From assembly GCA_021848765.1 (NCBI GenBank), contig JAJZTU010000166.1:1-7567 (forward strand): a DNA stretch of 7,567 nt. The letters run 5' to 3'. Positions 1 through 5,615 of the stretch are shown in pieces (the first letter of the stretch is position 1; each line of letters opens with the position of its first letter). The position numbers were made by a program, and so were the translations under genes. The stretch comes from Bacillota bacterium. GTDB lineage: Bacteria > Bacillota > GCA-003054495 > Carboxydocellales > JAJZTU01. The notes under the pieces were generated by a model, which was not told the DNA's origin, did not search any database, and worked only from the letters and a program-made list of their open reading frames with translations.

Positions 1-544
1 AGAATATGGTTTTTCGGTTAAGGTTGTCTCACCGGTCGAAGTTGCCGGTGAGGTAGTCAGCAGTACCCTAATCAGGGAACTCCTGCTGCAGGGTGAGGTC
101 AAAAGGGCGGCCACCTTTCTGGGCTACTGTCCCTTCTTGAAAGGCAAGGTGGTTCATGGAGAAAAACGTGGGCGTCAGTTAGGTTTTCCCACTGCTAATT
201 TAGATCTCCCGGAAGATATTCTGGTACCTGCCAACGGTGTATATGCCGTGGAGGTAGTCATGGGGGAAGAGAGATTTAGCGGGGTAGCCAACATTGGAGT
301 CAAGCCTACCTTTCACCGTGACAGCCGGCGCAGAAACGTGGAAGTATTTGTTTTCGATTTTAAGCGGGATATTTATGATAAAGAAATCGAAGTGATATTC
401 CTTGAACGAATCCGGGGAGAAAAAGCTTTCAACAGTATTGATGAACTGCTTAACCAAATTAAAGCAGATACAGAAAAGGCCCGGTCAATTCTGAACCAGT
501 TACAATTAGGAATCAGAAGCTGGCATATCCAGGAGGCCAGATAA
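1..544 (+). CDS. ribF: Bifunctional riboflavin kinase / FAD synthetase, C-terminal part (5' end outside window)
   Basis: This cytoplasmic enzyme phosphorylates riboflavin to FMN and adenylates FMN to FAD. The reading frame is open from base 2 with no start in the window, giving about 180 residues of a protein that is usually near 310. The fragment begins at the end of the N-terminal adenylyltransferase domain: residues 20-25 read SSTLIR, matching its ISSTxIR signature. The riboflavin kinase domain follows, with GRQLGFPTAN (57-66) as the flavokinase nucleotide-binding motif and VEVF around Glu114, probably the catalytic glutamate of the usual VEVH segment. The TTG at 137 is internal and not a real start, because homology continues upstream of it. 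ribF directly before rpsO and pnp is a common Firmicutes order. No hairpin terminator follows the TAA stop. The downstream 20 bases are AT-rich and appear to belong to the next promoter. Confidence 0.95.
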   Translation, partial: EYGFSVKVVSPVEVAGEVVSSTLIRELLLQGEVKRAATFLGYCPFLKGKVVHGEKRGRQLGFPTANLDLPEDILVPANGVYAVEVVMGEERFSGVANIGVKPTFHRDSRRRNVEVFVFDFKRDIYDKEIEVIFLERIRGEKAFNSIDELLNQIKADTEKARSILNQLQLGIRSWHIQEAR

Positions 545-602
545 TATAATAATTATAGAAAATCGTTTACAGCATCCTCCGGGCATGCTAAAATAACATT
601 TG
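541..602 (+). promoter_or_regulatory. Strong sigma-A promoter with UP-like AT tract and internal palindrome
   Basis: The -35 element is TTTACA at 566-571 (5 of 6 to TTGACA). A spacer of exactly 17 bases leads to the -10 element TAAAAT at 589-594 (5 of 6), which is preceded by TGC at 586-588, an extended -10. Bases 541-562 are almost entirely A and T, as in an UP element. The predicted start of transcription is near 600-602. The spacer carries an imperfect palindrome at 571-589 with arms AGCAT and ATGCT and 7 of 9 complementary pairs, placed where a repressor could block both elements. The promoter faces the two small genes and possibly rpsO, since I find no better promoter before rpsO. Elements were matched by eye and have no experimental support. 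Confidence 0.7.
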
Positions 603-631
603 TGGGTAGCTCCGTAGAAAGGAGAACCGGT

Positions 632-862
632 ATGGTCAGCAGTATGGCAGACTCCAGGGAAGATGAGTTGAAGAGGTTTATTCAACAAATTTCGGCCATC
701 TGCATGAGTGAGGAATTCCAGGTTTTGCGCAAAGAACTGGAAGCTATGTATGTGCGTTGCAAGGTGGAAAATGCGACTATAATCGCTTTTCAGGATGCCT
801 TGTACAGCCTGCTGGTTCAAGAGGATTCGGGCACCCAGAATAGCAAGTCCCGGGCTTATTAG
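632..862 (+). CDS. Small helical protein of unknown function, upstream partner of DUF4258-like gene
   Basis: This is a 76-residue soluble protein that I do not recognise. The ATG at 632 is chosen because GGAG at 621-624 lies 7 bases upstream. A longer version from GTG 602 would start on the predicted transcription start and lack a ribosome-binding site. Another ATG at 644 is possible but worse spaced. The sequence is mildly acidic and looks mostly helical: one amphipathic segment around residues 8-25 (EDELKRFIQQISAICM) and another around 27-58 (EEFQVLRKELEAMYVR followed by a hydrophobic stretch ending SLL). The C-terminal tail is polar and probably disordered. There is no signal peptide or membrane segment, and no recognisable helix-turn-helix. 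It is the first gene after a strong promoter, 18 bases ahead of the DUF4258-like gene, so the two are probably translated from one message. It may be the partner or neutraliser of that protein, but this rests only on position. Confidence 0.75.
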   Translation: MVSSMADSREDELKRFIQQISAICMSEEFQVLRKELEAMYVRCKVENATIIAFQDALYSLLVQEDSGTQNSKSRAY

Positions 863-880
863 GGTGCAGAGGAAACGGCC

Positions 881-1102
881 ATGCGAGTTATAATTACCGA
901 ACATGCTCGTAAAAGGCTTAAGGATTACCGCCAGGACAGTATAACCGTAGCTGATATCATCTCAGCGGCCTCCAGCGTTCCTGGTAAAATTCCAACTGCG
1001 ACCAGATTTCGCGGATTTCTTGCCAAATCTGGCCGGGTATTTGACTTGGTGGCTAAGGACATCCCTACCGGGCGCCTGGTAATTACAATCATCGGAAAAT
1101 AA
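881..1102 (+). CDS. DUF4258-like small basic protein (possible RelE-type fold)
   Basis: This 73-residue basic protein (about 13 Lys/Arg against 6 Asp/Glu) starts at an ATG with GAGG at 869-872, 8 bases upstream. The N-terminus ITEHARKRLKDY (5-16) matches the DUF4258 pattern of a short strand followed by T/S-x-HA-x-x-R. The C-terminal half has two predicted strands, around VFDLVAKD (51-58) and GRLVITIIG (62-70), like the usual end of that family. DUF4258 is often compared with the RelE/BECR nuclease fold, and several members sit in toxin-antitoxin-like pairs. Family assignment here is by pattern only and no activity is shown. The linked upstream helical protein, the shared promoter and the opposite charge tendency are compatible with a toxin-antitoxin-like or RNA-binding pair. 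A plain conserved hypothetical protein co-expressed with ribosomal protein S15 is equally possible. Confidence 0.8.
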   Translation: MRVIITEHARKRLKDYRQDSITVADIISAASSVPGKIPTATRFRGFLAKSGRVFDLVAKDIPTGRLVITIIGK

Positions 1103-1127
1103 ATCATAGTTTTACCCAATTGCCTGC

Positions 1128-1212
1128 AGGGGTAATCACCCTTGAGGATATATGATCCATCTGCTAGGCCTGCCGAAGACTCCGACGGCTTACTTGGCTG
1201 ATGGGGATTCAG
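1128..1212 (+). promoter_or_regulatory. Candidate structured rpsO leader (possible S15 autoregulatory site)
   Basis: The 135 bases between the upstream gene and rpsO can fold into two hairpins. The first is AGGGGT (1128-1133) with ACCCTT (1138-1143) around a 4-base loop. The second is long: CCATC (1157-1161) with GATGG (1200-1204), then GCTAGG (1163-1168) with CTTGGC (1193-1198) using G-U pairs, then GCCG (1172-1175) with CGGC (1186-1189) around a 10-base loop. A competing small stem CTGA (1198-1201) / TCAG (1209-1212) would break its base. No T-run follows, so control would act on translation at the ribosome-binding site (1222-1230). S15 regulates its own synthesis through leader structures in several bacteria. 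Assigning that role here is inference. Confidence 0.5.
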
Positions 1213-1237
1213 AAATATGTGAGGAGGTGAAGACTTT

Positions 1238-1507
1238 ATGGCTCTGGCAACAGAACAAAAGCAGGTTATCATTGAGAAGTACAAGCTTCACGAGAGTGAT
1301 ACCGGTTCTCCGGAGGTACAGATTGCTATCCTGACCGAAAGAATTAACTATTTGACTGAGCACCTTAAGCAGCACAAAAAGGACCACCATTCCCGGCGTG
1401 GACTGTTGAAAATGGTCGGTCAGAGACGCGGACTGTTGAATTACCTGAAGAACAAAGAATTTAACCGCTACCGTGTCATTATCGAAAAGCTTGGCCTGAG
1501 AAGGTAA
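1238..1507 (+). CDS. rpsO: Small ribosomal subunit protein uS15
   Basis: S15 is a primary 16S rRNA binding protein of the 30S subunit that organises the central domain and bridges to the large subunit. The 89-residue length is the family norm. The sequence shows the conserved DTGSPEVQIA (21-30) and the HKKDHHSRRGLLKMVGQRR segment (46-64). Thr22, Gly23, Gln28, His42, Asp49 and Ser52, the positions known to contact the rRNA three-way junction and the helix 22 G-U/G-C site, are all present. The start is fixed by AGGAGGTGA at 1222-1230, 7 bases before the ATG. It is followed by a short terminator and then pnp, the usual partner order in bacteria. Expression probably depends on read-through from the promoter at 566-594, because no convincing promoter was found in 1103-1237. 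Confidence 0.98.
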   Translation: MALATEQKQVIIEKYKLHESDTGSPEVQIAILTERINYLTEHLKQHKKDHHSRRGLLKMVGQRRGLLNYLKNKEFNRYRVIIEKLGLRR

Positions 1508-1512
1508 CGCTA

Positions 1513-1540
1513 GGCGGGGGAACACCCCGTCTTTTGTTAT
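1513..1540 (+). terminator. Rho-independent terminator or attenuator after rpsO
   Basis: GGCGGGG (1513-1519) pairs with CCCCGTC (1525-1531), 7 pairs including one G-U, around the 5-base loop GAACA. TTTTGTTAT follows from 1532. The stem is short and GC-rich and the T-run is broken, so partial termination with some read-through into pnp is likely. Confidence 0.75.
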
Positions 1541-1563
1541 CCCCGGAAAAGTAGTAATCTTGC

Positions 1564-1592
1564 GTATTTTTCCTTTTAATAGAAGGAAATAC
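1564..1592 (+). promoter_or_regulatory. Candidate hairpin in the rpsO-pnp intergenic region
   Basis: GTATTT (1564-1569) pairs with AAATAC (1587-1592) and CCTT (1572-1575) with AAGG (1583-1586), with a two-base T bulge and a 7-base loop: 10 pairs in total. In enterobacteria a pnp leader stem is cut by RNase III and then lets PNPase repress its own message. Whether this AT-rich stem has a similar role is inference. Confidence 0.4.
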
Positions 1593-1602
1593 TATATACA
1601 AT
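1574..1602 (+). promoter_or_regulatory. Possible weak promoter for pnp
   Basis: TACAAT at 1597-1602 is 5 of 6 to the sigma-A -10 consensus. The sequence 17 bases upstream (TTTTAA, 1574-1579) matches the -35 at only 3 positions. It sits between the rpsO terminator and pnp, where an internal promoter is plausible. A message starting here would lack the hairpin at 1564-1592. Confidence 0.35.
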
Positions 1603-1664
1603 GTCGAAAGTGTTTTAGTTGATATGAAAAGATTGGAAAGTTTGAGAGGAGGACAAACAAAAGA

Positions 1665-3761
1665 ATGCAACAGAGTTTCCAGATTACATTAGGAGGTAGG
1701 GTCCTCACTGTCGAGACGGGAAAGCTGGCTAAACAGGCCAATGGTTCTGTATTCCTGCGCTACGGGGATACCGCAGTGCTGGTTACAGCAGTATGTTCAG
1801 CAAATCCCAGGGAAGGTATCGATTTCTTCCCACTGACAGTAGATTATGAAGAAAGACTTTATGCGGTTGGCAAAATCCCGGGCGGGTTTATTAAACGGGA
1901 AGGCCGGCCCAGCGAGAAGGCTATCTTGTCCGGCCGCCTGATTGACCGTCCAATCCGGCCCTTATTCCCGGAAGGCTTTCGCAATGATGTACAAGTAGTC
2001 TCAACCGTGATGTCTGTAGACCAGGACCATGACCCTGCGGTGACCGCCATGATTGGCGCCTCAACAGCCCTAACCATTTCCGACATTCCTTTTAACGGCC
2101 CCATCGGTGGGGTAATTGTGGGCAGGGTTAACGGTGAATTCATTATTAATCCCACCAGGGAACAAGCCGAGGCCAGTGACATGCACCTGGTGGTTGCCGG
2201 GACCAGGGACGCAGTGATGATGATGGAGGCAGGATGCAAAGAGGTTCCGGAGTCTGTTATCCTGGAGGCCATCATGTTTGGTCATGAGACCATCAAGGAG
2301 TTAGTACGTTTCCAGGAGGAAATTGCCGCTGCTATCGGGAAGCCTAAGCGGGAAATTAATCTTGCCAAAGTTGAACCTGAAATCGAATCTTCCGTAAGGG
2401 CCTATATTACCGGGGATATGAAGTTTGCAGTAAAGTCAGCGGACAAGTTGGAGCGGCAGGCGGCTATAGATGCCCTCAAGACCAGGACAACTGAACACTT
2501 TGCCGGGATTTACCCGGACACCCCTAAGAGTGTGGAAGCTGTATTTGGGAAAGTGTTGAAGGAAACTGTCCGCAAGATGATCGTGGAAGACGGGATCAGG
2601 CCAGACGGCAGGGGAGTCACTGAGATTCGTCCCATTTCCTGTGAAGTGGGGATTTTACCCCGGACCCATGGTTCCGGTTTATTTACGCGTGGACAGACCC
2701 AAGCCCTTACCTCTACTACCCTGGGCCCCATCAGCGACGAGCAAATCCTGGATGGCCTCGGGGTGGAAGAATCCAAGCGCTACATGCATCATTATAACTT
2801 TCCCCCTTACAGTGTCGGGGAAGCCCGGCCCATGCGGGGGCCAGGGCGCAGGGATATCGGCCATGGGGCTTTGGCTGAACGGGCCTTAGAGCCAATGATT
2901 CCTCCGGAAAGCGAATTCCCGTACACCATCCGGCTGGTTTCCGAAATCCTGGAATCCAATGGCTCCAGTTCCATGGCCAGTGTATGCGGCAGCACCCTGT
3001 CCCTGATGGATGCCGGGGTACCTGTCAAACGGCCGGTTGCCGGTGTAGCCATGGGTTTGGTTAAAGATGGGGACCAGGTACAGGTGTTAACTGATATTCA
3101 GGGTATGGAAGATGCCTTGGGTGATATGGACTTTAAGGTGGCCGGGACTGAGAACGGCGTAACCGCCATCCAGATGGATATCAAAATTGCCGGGATAGAC
3201 AGGTACATCCTGGAAAGGGCTCTTGCCCAAGCTTATCAAGGACGGATGTTCATCCTGGGCAAAATGCTGGAAAGCATTTCCGAGCCCAGGAAACAGCTTT
3301 CACCATATGCTCCCAGGGTAATCCATATGACCATCGACCCTGAAAAAATCAGGGTTGTAATCGGCCCTGGCGGTAAGACCATCAAAAAGATTATTGATGA
3401 TACCGGGGTTGACATTGATATTGAAGATGATGGAAGGGTACTCATCTACTCCAGCACAGGAGAAGGTGGAGACAAGGCTAAGAAAATCATTGAGGACCTG
3501 ACTGAAGATGTTGAAGTTGGCAAGATTTACAATGGCCGGGTCGTCCGGATTATGGATTTCGGAGCTTTTGTCGAAGTCCTGCCCGGCAAGGAAGGCCTTG
3601 TCCACATCTCCCAACTGGCTGAACAAAGGGTAAATAAGGTGGATGATGTAGTTTCTGTAGGTGATGAGATTCTGGTCAAAGTAATCAAGATTGATGAGCA
3701 AGGACGGGTCAATCTCTCCAGAAAGCAGGCTATGCGGCCTGAAGCCACTAAAGTCGAATAG
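1665..3761 (+). CDS. pnp: Polyribonucleotide nucleotidyltransferase (PNPase)
   Basis: This cytoplasmic trimeric enzyme degrades RNA 3' to 5' by phosphorolysis and can also add tails, working within the mRNA turnover machinery. At 698 residues it is full length. Domain order is complete: a first RNase PH-like domain (about 5-215, with GRLIDRPIRPLFPEGF), a helical linker, the catalytic second RNase PH-like domain (about 310-540, with FTRGQTQAL from residue 340 and DALGDMDF at 483-490, whose Asp483 and Asp489 match the catalytic aspartates), a KH domain with the GPGG RNA-binding loop at 567-570, and an S1 domain from about 619 to 687. The ATG at 1665 gives the typical N-terminus (MQQSFQITLGGRVLTVETGK). 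Its ribosome-binding site AGGAGG (1647-1652) is 12 bases away, longer than usual. It lies downstream of rpsO and ends at a strong terminator. Confidence 0.99.
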   Translation: MQQSFQITLGGRVLTVETGKLAKQANGSVFLRYGDTAVLVTAVCSANPREGIDFFPLTVDYEERLYAVGKIPGGFIKREGRPSEKAILSGRLIDRPIRPLFPEGFRNDVQVVSTVMSVDQDHDPAVTAMIGASTALTISDIPFNGPIGGVIVGRVNGEFIINPTREQAEASDMHLVVAGTRDAVMMMEAGCKEVPESVILEAIMFGHETIKELVRFQEEIAAAIGKPKREINLAKVEPEIESSVRAYITGDMKFAVKSADKLERQAAIDALKTRTTEHFAGIYPDTPKSVEAVFGKVLKETVRKMIVEDGIRPDGRGVTEIRPISCEVGILPRTHGSGLFTRGQTQALTSTTLGPISDEQILDGLGVEESKRYMHHYNFPPYSVGEARPMRGPGRRDIGHGALAERALEPMIPPESEFPYTIRLVSEILESNGSSSMASVCGSTLSLMDAGVPVKRPVAGVAMGLVKDGDQVQVLTDIQGMEDALGDMDFKVAGTENGVTAIQMDIKIAGIDRYILERALAQAYQGRMFILGKMLESISEPRKQLSPYAPRVIHMTIDPEKIRVVIGPGGKTIKKIIDDTGVDIDIEDDGRVLIYSSTGEGGDKAKKIIEDLTEDVEVGKIYNGRVVRIMDFGAFVEVLPGKEGLVHISQLAEQRVNKVDDVVSVGDEILVKVIKIDEQGRVNLSRKQAMRPEATKVE

Positions 3762-3769
3762 TACCAACT

Positions 3770-3802
3770 AACATAAACCGGCTCCGGTTTATGTTTTTTT
3801 TT
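3770..3802 (+). terminator. Strong Rho-independent terminator after pnp
   Basis: A perfect 11-base inverted repeat, ACATAAACCGG (3771-3781) and CCGGTTTATGT (3784-3794), is followed by an unbroken T-run at 3794-3802. It separates the pnp unit from the cell-wall genes. A longer reading of the next gene would start inside this T-run, which argues against that start. Confidence 0.95.
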
Positions 3803-3863
3803 GCCACGGATTGGTTGGGGGTGGAGACGAAATAATAAGTTTAAGAACGAGGAGGTGCATCAG

Positions 3864-4685
3864 GTGAGCAGATTGTTTTATCTGTTTATGGCAATACTCT
3901 CCGGATTGCTTGTCTTCACCCCTGTGGCCCAGGCTGAAGAACCGGAAATCACCGCTTCTGCGGCTATTTTGATGGACGCTGCTACCGGTCAAATCTATTA
4001 TGAGAAAAATGCAGTTAAGCAACGCCATCCGGCCAGTCTAACCAAAATAATGACCGCCATTGTAGTTATTGAAACTAAAATTGGCGGGGAAGAGGTTAAG
4101 GTGTCGAGTGAGGCAGCCAAGGTATATATTGGCTCAATTCTGAATCTAAATACCGGAGACCGGGTATCGGTCAACGATCTGGTTAAGGGAGCATTATGGG
4201 CCTCGGCTAATGACAGCACTGTAGCCCTGGCTGTACATACGGCCGGGACCCATGACGGATTTGTAGATATGATGAATGCCAAAGCATTTCTTTTAGGCTT
4301 GTCCGGAACCCATTATCTTAATACCAACGGTTATTCCAAGCCCAATCATTACAGCACAGCCAGGGATCTGGCCCAGCTTGCCCGGTATTGTTTAAAGAAC
4401 CGTGAATTTGCGGGATTGGTGTCTACTAAACAAGGTGAGATTAAACTGATCAATAAGCAGGGAAAGGAGAAAATAATTCAGCTGAGCAATACCAACCGTT
4501 TTTTAAATATGTATCCCGGGGCGAATGGTGTGAAAACCGGGACCACGAGCCAGGCCGGCAACTGTCTCCTGTCCTCAGCCACCCGGGGAGGCCGCCAGTT
4601 GATTGCAGTGGTCTTAAAAAGCCATAACCGCTATGGCGATAGCCAAAAGCTCATGGACTACGGATTTAAGTTATTACAAAATTAG
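3864..4685 (+). CDS. Secreted D-alanyl-D-alanine carboxypeptidase, catalytic domain only (peptidase S11, DacF/DacA type)
   Basis: This penicillin-binding serine peptidase trims the terminal D-Ala from peptidoglycan stem peptides outside the membrane. GTG 3864 is the start because GAGGAGGTG (3849-3857) sits 6 bases upstream and the product then opens with a clean signal peptide: a hydrophobic stretch to about residue 21 and a likely cleavage after AQA (22-24). All three active-site motifs are present: SLTK with nucleophile Ser58 and Lys61, SAN at 114-116, and KTG at 224-226. The product is 273 residues, whereas DacF or DacA proteins are typically 380-440. The C-terminal beta domain and membrane anchor are absent, and the frame closes soon after the KTG motif region. 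It may be released or held by other means. It sits between pnp and the ylxY-like gene, where Bacillus has none. Sixty-eight bases with no terminator separate it from the deacetylase gene, so the two are probably co-transcribed. A sporulation role is possible but not shown. Confidence 0.93.
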   Translation: MSRLFYLFMAILSGLLVFTPVAQAEEPEITASAAILMDAATGQIYYEKNAVKQRHPASLTKIMTAIVVIETKIGGEEVKVSSEAAKVYIGSILNLNTGDRVSVNDLVKGALWASANDSTVALAVHTAGTHDGFVDMMNAKAFLLGLSGTHYLNTNGYSKPNHYSTARDLAQLARYCLKNREFAGLVSTKQGEIKLINKQGKEKIIQLSNTNRFLNMYPGANGVKTGTTSQAGNCLLSSATRGGRQLIAVVLKSHNRYGDSQKLMDYGFKLLQN

Positions 4686-4753
4686 GATACTATACCCTTT
4701 CCCTCACGCATATGTTCTAATAATACATGCTCAATAGCGGGGGGGGAATTTTT

Positions 4754-5494
4754 ATGAAGATCTACTATATCAATCTGATGCGCTTATTACGCAATGCGTC
4801 AGCTGTTATCCTGATCCTGGGCGTAATAGTGCTGGGTATAGCTTATTTACAAGGTAAACTGGAAACTCCGACCATGAAAAGGTATGAGCCCATCTGGCAG
4901 GGTAATGCCAATGAAAAAAAGGTAGCCCTGATTTGTAATGTAGTCTGGGGTGAGGAATTTATTCCGGAGATGCTTCAGGTGCTCCGAAGTAAAGATGTAA
5001 AAATTACCTTTTTTATTGGGGGCCAGTGGGCGGAACAGTTTCCTGAGCTAACCGCTTTAATTGAAAAAGAAGGACATGTGCTTGGAAATCATGGCTATGC
5101 TCATTTACGTCCAACTCAACTAAGTTTGGAAAAGAACTGGGAAGAAATTAAGAAAACTGAGGAAATACTTCTGGGAATCACCAAAAAAAAAACTACCCTC
5201 TTCCACCCGCCCTACCGGGAGTTGGATAACCGGGTGGTACAACTTGCCGGGGAAAGAGGTTACATAACTATCATGTCCAGTGTGGACACTATTGACTGGC
5301 AAAGGCCTGACCCACAGGTAATCATCAATAGGGTTAATGATAAGGTGCATAATGGGGCTATTATTTTGATGCATCCGACTGCGCCGACAGTGCGGGCTCT
5401 GCCTAAGCTGATTGATAACCTCAAGTCTCAGGGCTACCAGATTGTTACTGTGCCCGAGCTGATACCGGCTGCTGAACAACAAATCGAGGGTTAA
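4754..5494 (+). CDS. ylxY: YlxY-type polysaccharide deacetylase family protein with degenerate catalytic motif
   Basis: This is a 246-residue NodB-fold (carbohydrate esterase 4) protein, probably acting on peptidoglycan at the outer membrane face of the cell or forespore. ATG 4754 is chosen because a G-rich ribosome-binding site ends 7 bases upstream; the ATG at 4727 has none. One membrane segment (about 14-32) serves as an N-terminal anchor. The NodB motifs are mixed. The metal-binding HGYAH (His113, His117) is intact, as are DTIDW (178-182) and LMHP (205-208). The TFDDG motif is replaced by ICNVVWGEE, so the catalytic Asp is Asn62 and the second Asp is Val63. The RPPY motif reads HPPY (His151). 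Proteins of the YlxY/PdaB group are tied to endospore formers, and the position between pnp and an M16 peptidase gene matches Bacillus ylxY. Classical zinc deacetylation is therefore doubtful; substrate binding or an altered reaction is possible. Confidence 0.9.
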   Translation: MKIYYINLMRLLRNASAVILILGVIVLGIAYLQGKLETPTMKRYEPIWQGNANEKKVALICNVVWGEEFIPEMLQVLRSKDVKITFFIGGQWAEQFPELTALIEKEGHVLGNHGYAHLRPTQLSLEKNWEEIKKTEEILLGITKKKTTLFHPPYRELDNRVVQLAGERGYITIMSSVDTIDWQRPDPQVIINRVNDKVHNGAIILMHPTAPTVRALPKLIDNLKSQGYQIVTVPELIPAAEQQIEG

Positions 5495-5496
5495 CA

Positions 5497-5524
5497 GGCT
5501 TTTGGCTCCCAAAAGTCCATTTTT
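5497..5524 (+). terminator. Rho-independent terminator after the deacetylase gene
   Basis: GGCTTTTGG (5497-5505) pairs with CCAAAAGTC (5509-5517), 9 pairs with one G-U, around the loop CTC. A T-run follows at 5520-5524 after two intervening bases. It begins 3 bases after the TAA stop and separates this unit from the peptidase-dut unit. Confidence 0.75.
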
Positions 5525-5615
5525 ACTCTAGGTTCTTAAAGAGAAAAGGAATTCTGCAAAAGACATAGAATACAATAGCATATGCTTGAGTCAGCAGACA
5601 AGGAGGCAACCTTAG

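Noticed and set aside
602..631. GTG 602 as the start of the first small gene
   Set aside because: It coincides with the predicted transcription start and has no ribosome-binding site; GGAG at 621-624 is ideally placed for ATG 632.
1103..1160. Separate promoter for rpsO (TATGAT at 1151-1156)
   Set aside because: The nearest -35-like sequence, TTGCCT at 1120-1125, is 25 bases away, too far; the TATGAT lies in the folded leader.
1859..3767. Several open frames on the - strand opposite pnp
   Set aside because: They mirror the codon structure of pnp, overlap each other, and show no ribosome-binding sites or protein family features.
3801..3863. TTG 3801 as the start of the carboxypeptidase
   Set aside because: It lies in the T-run of the pnp terminator and puts 21 charged residues before a clean signal peptide; GTG 3864 has a strong ribosome-binding site.
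4685..4714. Sporulation sigma factor promoter before the deacetylase (GGATACT and CATATG)
   Set aside because: The spacing is near 17 bases but neither element matches sigma-E, -G or -K consensus well enough to support a call.
5533..5586. Promoter for the peptidase-dut unit (TACAAT at 5571-5576, CATAGAAT at 5564-5571)
   Set aside because: The -10-like sequences are attractive, but no acceptable -35 for sigma-A or sigma-E lies at a proper distance. A promoter is expected here but I cannot place it.
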